A stretch of DNA of 64,000 bases from Myxococcales bacterium. Its GTDB lineage: Bacteria; Myxococcota_A; Polyangia; Nannocystales; Nannocystaceae. Shown here in pieces: positions 51,285-61,146 of this stretch. The notes beneath the pieces are model-generated. The model searched no databases. It was not told the origin of the DNA and worked only from the letters and a program-made list of their open reading frames with translations. The DNA lies in contig JACKDV010000013.1 in the NCBI GenBank assembly GCA_020633315.1, positions 170,244 through 234,243 of the forward strand. Reading direction: 5' to 3'. Both the position numbers and the translations under genes were made by a program. Numbering within the stretch: the stretch's first letter is position 1; each line of letters begins with the position of its first letter.

Positions 51285-52190
51285 ATGCCCTGGTCCCGCC
51301 GTCGCTCCCTGCTCGCCCTCGCCGCCCTCGGCTCCGCCGCGCTGGGCTGCAACGCCTCCGCCCGCACCGACGACTCCCGCGAGCCCGGCCGCGCCCACAC
51401 CGACGACGGCTCGCGCTCGAGCGGCTCGCTCGGCTCTCGCCCCCGCGCCCCGGAGCTCGCCCCCGCGCCTGACCACGCCGCCACGCTGCGCGTGCTGACC
51501 TTCAACGTCAACTTCGGCGTCGCCGACGATCCCCACAACGTGGCCGCCATCGCCGAGGCCGACGCCGACCTCGTGCTGCTGCAGGAGACCACCGTCGACG
51601 CCGAGGTGGCGCTGCGCGAGGCGCTCGCCGATCGCTACCCGCACCTGCTGTTCCGCGAGTGCTGCCGCGCGGGCGGGCTGGGGGTGATGTCCAAGCACCC
51701 GATCGTGGAGGAGAGCTACCTCGAGCCCAGGGTGGGCTGGTTCCCCGCGTGGCGGGTGGTGGTCGACACGCCGCTCGGCCGCGTGCAGGCGCTCGACGTG
51801 CACCTACGCCCGCCCATGAGCGACGGCGGCAGCTGGGTGGCCGGCTACTTCTCCACCCGCGACGTGCGGCGCGAGGAGATGGAGGATCTCTTCGGCCAGC
51901 TCGATCGCTCGCTGCCCACGATCGTGGCCGGCGACCTCAACGAGGACGCCGACGGCCGAGCCGTGGCCTTCCTCGCCGAGCAGGGCTGGCACAGCGCGCT
52001 GGCCCAGGTGCAGCCGCGCGCCAAGACCTGGCACTGGCAGACTCGCATGGGCAAGCTCCACATGATGCTCGACCACGTGCTCTACGGGCCGGGCCTGCGG
52101 CTGCACCACGCCGAGGTCCTGCCGCGCGGCGTGTCGGATCACTTCCCGGTGCTGGTCGAGCTGAGCCGCGCGGACCCGACCCCGCCGTAG
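51285..52190 (+). CDS. endonuclease/exonuclease/phosphatase-family lipoprotein
   Basis: In this 301-residue exported protein, after a signal with Arg pair and lipobox (RRRSLLALAALGSAALGC) and a linker, the EEP fold begins at about residue 68. LRVLTFNVNFG is followed by LVLLQETTVD, the catalytic VAGDLNEDADGRA, and the C-terminal LDHVLY ... GVSDHFPVLVEL. All metal and catalytic positions (Asn, Glu, Asp/Asn, His) are present. It may be a secreted nuclease or lipid/sugar phosphatase; family members act on DNA, phosphoinositides or sphingomyelin. ATG at 51285 chosen by the signal peptide. Confidence 0.85.
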   Translation: MPWSRRRSLLALAALGSAALGCNASARTDDSREPGRAHTDDGSRSSGSLGSRPRAPELAPAPDHAATLRVLTFNVNFGVADDPHNVAAIAEADADLVLLQETTVDAEVALREALADRYPHLLFRECCRAGGLGVMSKHPIVEESYLEPRVGWFPAWRVVVDTPLGRVQALDVHLRPPMSDGGSWVAGYFSTRDVRREEMEDLFGQLDRSLPTIVAGDLNEDADGRAVAFLAEQGWHSALAQVQPRAKTWHWQTRMGKLHMMLDHVLYGPGLRLHHAEVLPRGVSDHFPVLVELSRADPTPP

Positions 52191-52299
52191 CCGGCGCGGG
52201 CGCGGGCGCGGGCGCCCGTGGGCCACCGGGCCCGTGGTAGCGTGTCGATCGGACGCCTACAGGAACCCCGAGGGTCCTGGGTTGTCCCTGGACCCGCCG

Positions 52300-55200
52300 A
52301 TGAGCCCCGATCCCCGCGCCACCCCCTCGCCGTGGGCCTGGCTGGGCCTGCTATGGGTCCTGCTGGGGCTCGCCTGCCGCCCCTCCGAGGTCGATCCCCT
52401 CACCCTCGACGATCCGCCCGTGCCCGAGGCCACGGTGGTGGCCCGCCTCGATCCCGATGGGGTGCCCCCCTGGAGCCAGGGCGCGCCGCTGGCCGAGCCG
52501 CTGCCGCCCGAGGTGGTCGACGCGGGCCCCGAGGGCGACGTGGGAGCGTACCCGTCGATCTTCGTGCGCTTCAACCAATCCATGGTGGAGCCGGCCGACG
52601 GCGCGCCGCCGCTGGTGCGCTTGCAGCCCGAGGTGCCGGGCACGGTCCGCTGGCCCGACGCCTACCAGCTCGTGTTCTCCCCCCACCACCCCCTCGAGCC
52701 GGGCCAGCCCTACGAGGTGATCGTGGAGGGCACGCTGACGACCGTGGACGGCCGCGCCATGGCGCTGTCGCGACGCTGGACGATCGACGTGGAGCGGGTC
52801 CGCGTGGACATGTTCGTGGTCGACGACAACGACTATCCCTACTACGTCTCCGACGGGCACGCGCCCACGACCCACTGGAAGGCGAAGATGATCGTCGCGG
52901 TCGATCGTCCCGCCACGCTGCCCGCCCTGCGCAAGGCGCTGGTGGTGGAGGGACGCCCCGCCCCCGCTCCGGGAGCCGAGGACGCAGGGACCACGGCCGC
53001 CGAGGCGAAGCCGCGGACGCTCGATGCCCGCACCCGCAAGGCCACCGCACGCGAGCGCCGGCACTGGGGCTGGGACGAGGACCCCCGGGACTTCTACGTG
53101 GTCGAGCCCATCGCTCACTGGCCCGCCGACACCGTGGTGAGCGTGCGGGTGGACGCCGACTTCGTGCCTCGCGACGACGTGCTGGCCCTGGGGCGCCCCA
53201 TCGAGGCCCGCCTGCAGACCCAGCCCGGCCTGGGCGCCACGCTGCGCTGCGCCCTCGAGTACGACGACGGCTGCGATCCCGGCCCGCTGTGGCTGTCGCT
53301 GGACAACCCCATCCCACGCGCGGAGCTGGCCAAGATCGAGGTGAGCCCCCGCCCCGCCCGCCTCAAGGTGAGCGGCGACGACGAGTACGCCGCGGGGATC
53401 ACCGACGTGGAGATCTTCGGTCGCTTCCAGCCCGACCGCAGCTACACGGTCACGATCCCCGCCAGCTTCCACGACGTGCACGGGCAGGGGCTGAGCGAGG
53501 CCATCACCCAGGAGATCCGCTTCGTGATGCCGCCGCCCTCGCTGGCGCTGTCGAGCTCGCGCGGCTTCCTGCCGGCCGAGGGCGCGGGCTCGGGGACCAC
53601 GGTGGGCATCGAGGCCCGCTCGGTCTCCCGCGTCGCGCTGCGGGTGGCCGTGCTCGACGACGACGCGGCGGTGGCCCGCGCCTCGCTCCGCGTGGACGAG
53701 GGGCGCTTCCCCAGCGAGGGCGCCGAGGTGATCGAGCAGGTGATCGACCTCGACCCCAAGGGGCGCTTCGAATGGTCCTCGCGGCCGCTGGACCTGGCCA
53801 CCTTCACCAAGGGCAAGCGCCGCCCGGTGTTCGTGGAGGTGAGGCCGCTGCTGCTCACCCCCGCCGCGGCCGGCCGCACCATGCCCACCATGGTGCGCGG
53901 CCTGTACCAGCTCACCGATCTCGGGGCGATCGCGATCTCCTCCAGCTCGCGCTCGGTGGCCCGGGTGAGCCGCCTGAGCACCGGCGAGCCCCGGGCGGGC
54001 GTGGAGGTCCAGCTCTTCCGCCGCGATCCCGCGCTGCCGACCACGGCGATCGGCGAGCTGGCCCGCACCGACGACGACGGCCTCGCGCCGCTGCCCGGCT
54101 GGGGCTCGTCCGCCGACGACGAGGGCCTGCTGCTGGTCCACGATCCGAGCGCCGACGATCGCTTCGTGATGGGCCCCAAGTGGCTGGGCGAGCTGTCGGC
54201 TCCGCCCGCCGAGGGCTACCGGCGCGGCGAGAGGGTGCTGACCACCGTGGTCACCGAGCGCCCGCTGTACCGCCCGGGCGAGACGATCCACCTGGTGGGC
54301 TGGGCCGCGGTGAGCACTCCCCACACCCCCAGCGGCCTGCGCCCGGTGCCCGCCAAGACGCCGGTGGAGATCACCCTGCACGACGGCTCCGGCGACGTGG
54401 TGCTGCGTCGCGAGGTGCGGCTCAAGCAGTACGGCAAGTACTGGGCCACGCTGGCCCTGCCCTCCGATCTGCGCCTGGGCGCCTACTCGGTCCGGGCCGA
54501 GCTGGTCGGCGCCTCCGCCCGCGCCGACGTGCACCTGCGTCAGTTCCGAACCCCGCCCTTCGCGGTCGATGCCGCGATCGATCGCGGTGACTTCCTGCAC
54601 CGGCAGTCGCCCCGGATCACCGTGGGGGCCTCGTACTACTTCGGCGGCCGGGTGCCCATCGCCACCGCGCGGCGCCACGAGGAGTGCTGGGCCACCAGCT
54701 TCCGCCCGGCCGGGCTCGATCCACAGTGGGTGGTGGGTCACAGCACCGTCGCCCAGCCCTACTCCGGCAGCCGACGCATCGGGCTGAGCCCCGACCCCGA
54801 GCAACAGGGCCGGCTGCAGTACGACATCGACCTCCTCGATCTCGACCGCTCGTGGACCTACCGCTGCACCACCAGCGTGGCCGTGCAGGATGCCGCCGCG
54901 GCCGAGGTGGGGGCCGAGCTGAGCTACCTGGTGCACCCCGAGCGCTACCTGCTGCTGGGCTCGCCCCTGCAGCGGCTCGAGGAGGGCGACACCATCACCC
55001 TGCCGCTGCGCACGGTGACCCACGAGGGTCGGCGCCTCGGCGGGACGCCGGTGCGGCTCGAGGTGGAGCGCGAGTTCTGGGCCAAGGACGCCACCGGTCG
55101 CTGGAAGGAGCGCAGCGAGACCCTGCCCGGCTGCACCGCCACGACCACGGCCAAGGGCGCCGACCCCCAGTGCCGCCTGGCCAAGCTCCCCCGCGGCCAC

Positions 55201-58113
55201 TACTCGATCGTGGCCACCACCACCGACGACGAGCCGGCGGCGCGGGTGGAGCTCGGCCTGTGGGTGGGCAGCCGGTGGAAGCCCGTGCGCGCCGAGAAGG
55301 TCACCGGCCTCACCCTCGAGCTGAGCGACCCCGAGCCGCGCCCCGGCGACCGCGTGACGGTGACGGTGCGCTCGCCCCAGGCCGACGCCCGCGGCGTGCT
55401 CATGATGATGCACGGAGGCCTGCGCACCGTGGAGCCCTTCGTGCTCGAGGGCGGCCGCTTCGAGCACTCCTTCACCGTGCTGGATGCCTGGGTGCCCTCG
55501 GTCGACGTGGAGGCCCTGGTGGTGCACCCCACCGCCAAGGATCCCGGTCGGCTGATCGAGACCGCCTACGGCGGGTTCCGGGTCACGCCCGAGCACCGCG
55601 CCCTCAGCGTGGAGGTGAGCGCCCCCGACGTGGCCGGACCCCGGCAGGAGATCCCCATCGAGCTGCTGCTGCACGACGCCGCGGGCGAGCCCACCGCGGG
55701 GCACGTGACCCTGTGGGCGGTGGACGAGGCGGTGCTGTCGTTGGCCCCGCCGCTGATCCCCGACCTGGTGGCCGCCTTCGTGGTCGAGCGCGGCGACGAG
55801 ACCAACCTGCTCGACGACTTCGAGCAGCGCCTGTTCCCCTACGTGGTCCGCGACGATCCCTACGCGTTCGGCTGGGAGGGGGGCCTGGGCCTGAGCGGGT
55901 ACGGAGCCGGGGGCGGCGGCCTGGGCATGGGCGGCGGCGTGGGGAGGGGCGGCGGCACCACGCTGACCCGCAAGGACTTCGACGCCACGCCGATCTTCCT
56001 GGGCGACGTGGAGGTGGGCCGAAGCGGCAAGGCCACCGCGCGCGGCACCCTGCCCGACGACCTCACCACCTTCCGCATCACCGCGATCGCCTCGGCCGAG
56101 CTCGAGGGCGGCGATGCGGTGGGTCGCTTCGGCCACGCCGACACCCGGGTGCGGGTCACCGCGCCGCTGGTGGTCCAGGCCGCGCTGCCCCGCCACCTGC
56201 GGCCCGGCGATCGAGCCGAGGCCGCGGCCCTGGTCGACGACCTGGGCGGCCCCTCGGGCCTGCTCACCGTGGTGATCGACGTCGACGATTCCGAGGGCGC
56301 CCTGCGGGTGAGCTCCTCGCCCACCGCCACCGTGCGCGTGGAGGCGGGCGGCCAGGTGCGGGTGCCCTTCGAGATCGAGGCCCTCGGCCCCGGCACGCCC
56401 AAGGTCACGCTCACCGCCGTGCTCGCGGCCGACGAGGGCGACGCGCGGCTGTCGGACGCGATCGAGCTGCCGGTGCCGGTGGCGATCGAGCGCAGCATCG
56501 TGCGGCAGGTGGCCACCTACGGCTCGGTCGCCGACGACGAGCCGATCGCGGTGGCGCTGCGGCGACCACCGGCGGCCCGGCCCGGCCAGGGCGGCATCGA
56601 CGTGTCGCTGGGCTCCACCCTGCTCGGCGGCGCGCAGGACATGGTGGAGGGGCTGGTCGAGTACCCCTATGGCTGCGTGGAGCAGACCACCAGCCGCCTG
56701 CTGCCCCTGGCCGCGCTGGGCCAGCTCGCCCCGCGCTACCCGCTGGGCGTGGGCGACCTCGACCTGTTCGTGCGCGAGGGCGTGACCCGCCTGCAGAGCA
56801 TGGAGGTCCCCGGCGGCGGCCTGGGCTACTGGCCCGGCGACACCACGCCCCACGCCTACGCCACCGCCTACGCCACCTGGGTGCTCGTCCAGCTCCGCAA
56901 GGCGGGCTACGAGGTGCCCCGGGGCTTCATCGTGAGCCAGCAGGAGTACCTCGCCAAGCAGGTGGAGGGCTGGGCCTCCCACGGCACGCCCAACGTGCAC
57001 GACGACGTGCGCCTGGCCATGGCCCTGGTGGCGCTGGCCGAGTCCGACGACGAGCCGCGCCCCGCCCTCGTGGCGCTCTACGAGCGACGCAAGCGGCTGC
57101 CGCTGTTCACCCGCGCCATGGTGCTCGTCGCCCTGCACCGCAGCGATCCCGCCGACGCCCGCGTGGCCACCCTGGCCGGGGAATTGCTCGAGGGTCTCGA
57201 CGAGCGCGACGGCTTCGCCCACGTGCGCGACGGCGGCGGCTGGCTGGGCAGCTTCTTCGACTCGGGCCCGCGCACCGAGGCCATGGTGCTGCTCGCCCTG
57301 CTGCAGGCCGCCCCCGACGATCGCCGGGTGGAGAAGCTCACCCGCGGGCTCATGGAGCTGCGGCGCCACGGGGCCATGCGCAACACCCAGGAGCGCGCCT
57401 ATGCCCTGCTCGCGCTGGCCGAGCACGCGCGGCGCTTCGAGGCCGAGGAGCCCGCCTTCGACGGCTCGGTGTGGGTCGACGCCGACTTCGTCGGCCGCCC
57501 GCGCTTCGAGGGCCGCAGCGGCGAGAGCCAGGCCCTCGAGCTGCCCCTGCCCTGGACCGAGGATGCGCCCGCGCCGGGCACCGATCCCTTCGACGGCCGG
57601 GTCACCCTCGCCCGCCGCGGCCGCGGCCGCATGTACTGGCGCGTGGCCATGCGCTGGGTGCCCGAGCCCGCCACGCTGCGTCCGCACGCCGCCGGCATCA
57701 CCATCGAGCGAGCGCTGCGGACCGAGGCCGGCGCCGTGGCCGAGGCCGACGCCATCGCCTCCGGCCATATGGTCGCCCTCGACCTCACCCTCACCACCAA
57801 CGAGGTCCTCGACTACGTGGCCATCGACGTCCCCCTGCCCGCCGGTCTCGAGGCCGTCGACACCACCATCGGCAAGGGCCGCCGCGCCATGGTGCTACGC
57901 GGCAGCCAGGGCTGGTGGGTGAGCCACACCGAGCTGAAGACCGAGCGCGCGCTGGTCTTCGCCGATCGCCTGCCCCCGGGCAAGCACCACCACACCGTGT
58001 TCCTGCGCGCCATCACCCCCGGCGACTACGTCATGCCGCCGAGCCACGCCGAGGCGATGTACTACCCCGAGATCCAGGGGAACACGGCGCCGCAGCGGGT
58101 GCGGGTGAGGTAG
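52300..58113 (+). CDS. bacterial alpha-2-macroglobulin lipoprotein with thioester
   Basis: The 1937-residue protein has a lipobox (GLLWVLLGLAC), many MG-type beta-sandwich domains, and a Gly-rich hinge near residues 1200-1220 (GGGLGMGGGVGRGGG). The thioester motif YGCVEQTTSR near 1460 carries an intact Cys-x-x-Gln. It is followed by the alpha-helical thioester domain (GGGLGYWPGD, QEYLAKQVEGW) and receptor-like C-terminal strands. Bacterial A2M traps proteases in the periplasm. The usual partner PBP1C (pbpC) is not beside it here. An in-frame GTG at 52234 exists, but the ATG at 52300 sits right before the signal. Confidence 0.9.
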   Translation: MSPDPRATPSPWAWLGLLWVLLGLACRPSEVDPLTLDDPPVPEATVVARLDPDGVPPWSQGAPLAEPLPPEVVDAGPEGDVGAYPSIFVRFNQSMVEPADGAPPLVRLQPEVPGTVRWPDAYQLVFSPHHPLEPGQPYEVIVEGTLTTVDGRAMALSRRWTIDVERVRVDMFVVDDNDYPYYVSDGHAPTTHWKAKMIVAVDRPATLPALRKALVVEGRPAPAPGAEDAGTTAAEAKPRTLDARTRKATARERRHWGWDEDPRDFYVVEPIAHWPADTVVSVRVDADFVPRDDVLALGRPIEARLQTQPGLGATLRCALEYDDGCDPGPLWLSLDNPIPRAELAKIEVSPRPARLKVSGDDEYAAGITDVEIFGRFQPDRSYTVTIPASFHDVHGQGLSEAITQEIRFVMPPPSLALSSSRGFLPAEGAGSGTTVGIEARSVSRVALRVAVLDDDAAVARASLRVDEGRFPSEGAEVIEQVIDLDPKGRFEWSSRPLDLATFTKGKRRPVFVEVRPLLLTPAAAGRTMPTMVRGLYQLTDLGAIAISSSSRSVARVSRLSTGEPRAGVEVQLFRRDPALPTTAIGELARTDDDGLAPLPGWGSSADDEGLLLVHDPSADDRFVMGPKWLGELSAPPAEGYRRGERVLTTVVTERPLYRPGETIHLVGWAAVSTPHTPSGLRPVPAKTPVEITLHDGSGDVVLRREVRLKQYGKYWATLALPSDLRLGAYSVRAELVGASARADVHLRQFRTPPFAVDAAIDRGDFLHRQSPRITVGASYYFGGRVPIATARRHEECWATSFRPAGLDPQWVVGHSTVAQPYSGSRRIGLSPDPEQQGRLQYDIDLLDLDRSWTYRCTTSVAVQDAAAAEVGAELSYLVHPERYLLLGSPLQRLEEGDTITLPLRTVTHEGRRLGGTPVRLEVEREFWAKDATGRWKERSETLPGCTATTTAKGADPQCRLAKLPRGHYSIVATTTDDEPAARVELGLWVGSRWKPVRAEKVTGLTLELSDPEPRPGDRVTVTVRSPQADARGVLMMMHGGLRTVEPFVLEGGRFEHSFTVLDAWVPSVDVEALVVHPTAKDPGRLIETAYGGFRVTPEHRALSVEVSAPDVAGPRQEIPIELLLHDAAGEPTAGHVTLWAVDEAVLSLAPPLIPDLVAAFVVERGDETNLLDDFEQRLFPYVVRDDPYAFGWEGGLGLSGYGAGGGGLGMGGGVGRGGGTTLTRKDFDATPIFLGDVEVGRSGKATARGTLPDDLTTFRITAIASAELEGGDAVGRFGHADTRVRVTAPLVVQAALPRHLRPGDRAEAAALVDDLGGPSGLLTVVIDVDDSEGALRVSSSPTATVRVEAGGQVRVPFEIEALGPGTPKVTLTAVLAADEGDARLSDAIELPVPVAIERSIVRQVATYGSVADDEPIAVALRRPPAARPGQGGIDVSLGSTLLGGAQDMVEGLVEYPYGCVEQTTSRLLPLAALGQLAPRYPLGVGDLDLFVREGVTRLQSMEVPGGGLGYWPGDTTPHAYATAYATWVLVQLRKAGYEVPRGFIVSQQEYLAKQVEGWASHGTPNVHDDVRLAMALVALAESDDEPRPALVALYERRKRLPLFTRAMVLVALHRSDPADARVATLAGELLEGLDERDGFAHVRDGGGWLGSFFDSGPRTEAMVLLALLQAAPDDRRVEKLTRGLMELRRHGAMRNTQERAYALLALAEHARRFEAEEPAFDGSVWVDADFVGRPRFEGRSGESQALELPLPWTEDAPAPGTDPFDGRVTLARRGRGRMYWRVAMRWVPEPATLRPHAAGITIERALRTEAGAVAEADAIASGHMVALDLTLTTNEVLDYVAIDVPLPAGLEAVDTTIGKGRRAMVLRGSQGWWVSHTELKTERALVFADRLPPGKHHHTVFLRAITPGDYVMPPSHAEAMYYPEIQGNTAPQRVRVR

Positions 58114-58140
58114 CGGCCGTGCCCGCGGCATGCTCCGGTC

Positions 58141-59619
58141 TCAGCGGGGCACGCGGGCGCGGTACACCCCCGGGGGACGCTCGCCGCCGGCGGTGGCGAG
58201 CACCAGGTCGCCGTCGAAGGGATCGCCCGCGTTCAGCCGCGGCGATTGCAGGTAGCCGCGCAGGTCGAGGCCCACGATCGTGCCGGCCTCGGGATCGATC
58301 AGCCGCAGCGGGCCGTGCTCGCTGGGGTCGGCGTCCACCACGGTCATGATGCGCCCGTCGGCCACGCGACCGTGGACCTGGTCGACGCGGTCGGCGAGCA
58401 GCTCGGGCTCACCGCCCGTGAAGGGCACGAAGCTCAGGCGGCCCTCGGTGGGCGGGAGCGCCTCGTCGGTCTCGTAGATCTCGATGCCGTCGCCGTAGCG
58501 AGAGACCACGCCGTCGTGGCGGGCGAACACGAAGGGCTCGCCGCCCTGGGCCGGGTGCCAGCGCAGCTCCTCGGTCTGGCCGTCGGCCCGCCGCGCCAGC
58601 CACAGCTCGCCGCCCTCGAGCACGCCCCGCAGCTCGGTGCCCGCGGGGCGCTCGATGGGCTCGAGCCCGTCGCGCCACCACAGGCGCACGCCATCGGCAT
58701 CGTCGCGCACGAGCAGGTAGTCGCCCGCCCACGGGGTGCCCGTCCACTCGAGGTGGGTGCCCAGCAGGTAGGCATCGGTGCCGGCCTCGCGATCGCGCAG
58801 GAACACCGGGCCCACCGGGGTCCGGGAGTCGCCCTCGCTGGGCTCGAGCGCCTGCCAGATCGCGAGGCGAGCGTCGCTCGACACCCGCAGCTCGCGGACG
58901 CCGGTCAGCTCCTCGACCCGCTCGCCGCTGCCGAGCTCCACGTGCCAGACGGTGCCCGCCTCGTCGAGCACCAGCGCCTGATCGCCCGCGGCCCACAGCG
59001 AGGTGCTGCCGTTGCCCCCGGGGCCGTAGTAGGTGTTGCGCGGCACTCGGATGCCCTCGGCGAGCACCTGCGGCGTGGCGGTGGGATCGGCGGGATCGCG
59101 CAGCAGCACCAGCGCGCCGTGGGTGGCGTCGGCCGGAGCATCGACGGTCAGCAGGCCATGGTCGGTGGAGCGAGGCGGACACCAGCCGCCCAGGAGCTGG
59201 CGCGGCGGCTCGACCCCGCTCGGGTCGATCGCCCAGGTCCCGTGGCCATCGCCCCCGCACGCCAGGGTGAGCGCCCCGTGGCGACCACCCGGACGGAGCC
59301 CGCGGGCGACCTCGACCGCATCCTCGCCGCAGGGGCCCACCGCACGGATCACCCGGTCGAGGGTGGGCGGTCCCGAGGCCAGGGGCACCGAGGGATCGAC
59401 GAGGAAGGTGCTCACCAGCCACCGCTCGTCGTCCGCGATGCGATCGATCCGGTAGGCATGCTCGCCCAGGGCCAGGGGCAGCACGAGCTGCGGAGCCTCG
59501 CGACCGCACACCGCGTCCCACGCCGGGGTCGGCAAGGGCTCGGGCTCGTCGGGCCCCCGCGAGCCGTCGCCGCAGCTCGCGACGGCCACGAGAACGCCGA
59601 GCACGAGCCTCCGCGGCAT
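58141..59619 (-). CDS. lipoprotein, beta-propeller-like
   Basis: The 492-residue lipoprotein has a lipobox (LVLGVLVAVASC). The body is made of repeated short beta blades (DERWLVSTFLVD, ATHGALVLLRDPADP, SDARLAIWQALEP, DGVVSRYGDGIEIYETDEA), suggesting a propeller of six or seven blades. No enzyme motif seen. It is convergent with the A2M gene and divergent from the ferritin-like lipoprotein gene. A strong TGC-TATGCT element lies 6 bases before its ATG. Confidence 0.65.
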   Translation of the reverse strand: MPRRLVLGVLVAVASCGDGSRGPDEPEPLPTPAWDAVCGREAPQLVLPLALGEHAYRIDRIADDERWLVSTFLVDPSVPLASGPPTLDRVIRAVGPCGEDAVEVARGLRPGGRHGALTLACGGDGHGTWAIDPSGVEPPRQLLGGWCPPRSTDHGLLTVDAPADATHGALVLLRDPADPTATPQVLAEGIRVPRNTYYGPGGNGSTSLWAAGDQALVLDEAGTVWHVELGSGERVEELTGVRELRVSSDARLAIWQALEPSEGDSRTPVGPVFLRDREAGTDAYLLGTHLEWTGTPWAGDYLLVRDDADGVRLWWRDGLEPIERPAGTELRGVLEGGELWLARRADGQTEELRWHPAQGGEPFVFARHDGVVSRYGDGIEIYETDEALPPTEGRLSFVPFTGGEPELLADRVDQVHGRVADGRIMTVVDADPSEHGPLRLIDPEAGTIVGLDLRGYLQSPRLNAGDPFDGDLVLATAGGERPPGVYRARVPR

Positions 59620-59625
59620 CGCCAG

Positions 59626-59634
59626 AGCATAGCA
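59626..59634 (-). promoter_or_regulatory. extended -10 of the 59619 lipoprotein gene
   Basis: On the minus strand TGC-TATGCT, ending 6 bases before the ATG at 59619. The predicted transcription start coincides with the start codon. Confidence 0.5.
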
Positions 59635-59718
59635 GCCGTCGCATGCCGTGCCCGTGATCGCGGGAGCGGGCTCACCTCGGCTCGACCGCGCCCGATCCCC
59701 GCGCTAGGGTTCCAAGCC

Positions 59719-61008
59719 ATGACATTGGGCGTGGATGGGCTGACGGTCAGGATCGCGACCGCCCTGGGCTTGTCGTTGGCGAGCACGCCCCTGGGCTGCG
59801 TCTCTCGCACGCTGGACGACTCGGAGGCCTTCGGGGGCGACGGCTCGGGCGAGGAGGCCGGCAGCGGCTCCTCGTCCACCTCCGGCAGCACGGGCACGGG
59901 CACGGGCACTGCCACTGCCACCGCCACCGCGACGGCCACTGCCACCATCACCGTGGGCGAGGTGGGCGAGGCCGACTCCGGCCCGCCCGTGCCCATGTGC
60001 ATGCCCTCGGAGAGCTGGCTCGAGTGGGAGCTTTGGTGGCCGCCCGAGCCCGACGGAAGCTGTAGCTGCGGCGAGTCGTGCCAGGCCGAGGCGCTGGCCC
60101 AGTGGAACGAGGACAACTGCTGCGGGAGCTGCTGGTACGTGTTCGGCTCGGTGACCTGCGCCGAGCCCATCGATGGCCTGTGCCACTACGTCACCACCAT
60201 GCTCGAGGATGGCTGCGGCAAGGGGCGGCCGCTGTTCCTCGACGGTCGCGCGCGCACGGCCGAGCCCTGCTCCCGCGACGACTGGGGCGAGGGCGACTCG
60301 CCGCGGGTGGAGGGCCTCGACGAGCGGGCGCGGCAGTGGCTGGCCGCGCGCTGGGCCCGGGCCGCGCTGGCCGAGCACGCCTCGGTGGCCTCGTTCGCCC
60401 GCTTCGTGCTCGACCTGGTCGCGCTGGGGGCTCCGCCCGCGCTGCTGGCCGAGGCCACCGCGGCCATGCAGGACGAGATCCGCCACGCCCGGGTCTCGTT
60501 CGCGCTGGCCTCGGCCTACGCCGGCGAGGCGATGGGCCCGGGTCCCCTGGCGATGGATGGCCTGAGCGCGGGCGGCTCGGCCGAGCTCATCGTGCGCGCG
60601 GCCGTGCGCGAGGGCTGCGTGGAGGAGACCCTGGCCGCGGCCGAGGCCGAGCTGGCGGCCCACCGCGCGACCGACCCCGCGGTGCGGGCCGCCCTGCTCG
60701 CCATCGCCGAGGACGAGGCCCGTCACGCCGTGCTGGCCTGGCGCTTCGTGGACTGGGCGCTGTCCCGCGATCCCTCGCTCGTGGCCGCCGTGCACGACGA
60801 GGTGGCCCGCGCCGCCCATGCGGCCAGCACGGCGCTCGAGGCTCCCGTCGACCCCGACGAGGACGCGATCGAGCCCGAGCTGGCCGCGGCCCACGGCGTG
60901 CCGAGCCGCGATGCGAGCCGCCGGCTGCGAGCGCGCTGCCTGAGCCACACCGTGCGACCGTGCGCGGCGGCCATGCTGCACGCCCACCACGCCCGCGGGC
61001 GAGCGTAG
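59719..61008 (+). CDS. lipoprotein with C-terminal ferritin-like domain
   Basis: This 429-residue exported protein has a signal with lipobox (LASTPLGC) and an extreme low-complexity linker of alternating Thr-Gly and Thr-Ala (about residues 55-75). A Cys-rich segment follows (CSCGESCQAEALAQWNEDNC). From about residue 210 there is a four-helix ferritin-like domain with diiron ligands AEHASVASF, DEIRHARVSF and EDEARHAVLAW. Ferritin-like domains store iron or perform redox chemistry. Having one on an extracytoplasmic lipid anchor is unusual. A TAGGGT hexamer ends 8 bases before the ATG. Confidence 0.8.
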   Translation: MTLGVDGLTVRIATALGLSLASTPLGCVSRTLDDSEAFGGDGSGEEAGSGSSSTSGSTGTGTGTATATATATATATITVGEVGEADSGPPVPMCMPSESWLEWELWWPPEPDGSCSCGESCQAEALAQWNEDNCCGSCWYVFGSVTCAEPIDGLCHYVTTMLEDGCGKGRPLFLDGRARTAEPCSRDDWGEGDSPRVEGLDERARQWLAARWARAALAEHASVASFARFVLDLVALGAPPALLAEATAAMQDEIRHARVSFALASAYAGEAMGPGPLAMDGLSAGGSAELIVRAAVREGCVEETLAAAEAELAAHRATDPAVRAALLAIAEDEARHAVLAWRFVDWALSRDPSLVAAVHDEVARAAHAASTALEAPVDPDEDAIEPELAAAHGVPSRDASRRLRARCLSHTVRPCAAAMLHAHHARGRA

Positions 61009-61128
61009 CTCCGCGCCCCGGGGCGCCCGAGGCCGGGCCTCGGCTCTGCGCCCCGTGGGCCGCCAGCGCGCCACCGGCCTCGGGCTCGACCGACCCAAGG
61101 CCGCCCCGGGGGCGTCGCGCGCCCGCGA

Positions 61129-61137
61129 TGCTATGAT
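61129..61137 (+). promoter_or_regulatory. extended -10 of the 61147 lipoprotein gene
   Basis: TGC-TATGAT, five of six bases of the consensus -10 with the TGn extension, 9 bases before the ATG at 61147. This is the best example in the window. Confidence 0.6.
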
Positions 61138-61146
61138 CGCGCGACG

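Noticed and set aside
52351..57768. Minus-strand open frame of 1805 codons inside the alpha-2-macroglobulin gene
   Set aside because: Antisense shadow with His/Gln/Gly-rich composition and no motifs; the plus strand encodes an unmistakable A2M.
59880..59960. GCC/ACC-type tandem repeat as a possible microsatellite switch
   Set aside because: It encodes an in-frame Thr-Gly/Thr-Ala linker of the ferritin-like lipoprotein with synonymous variation, so it is best explained as a protein spacer.
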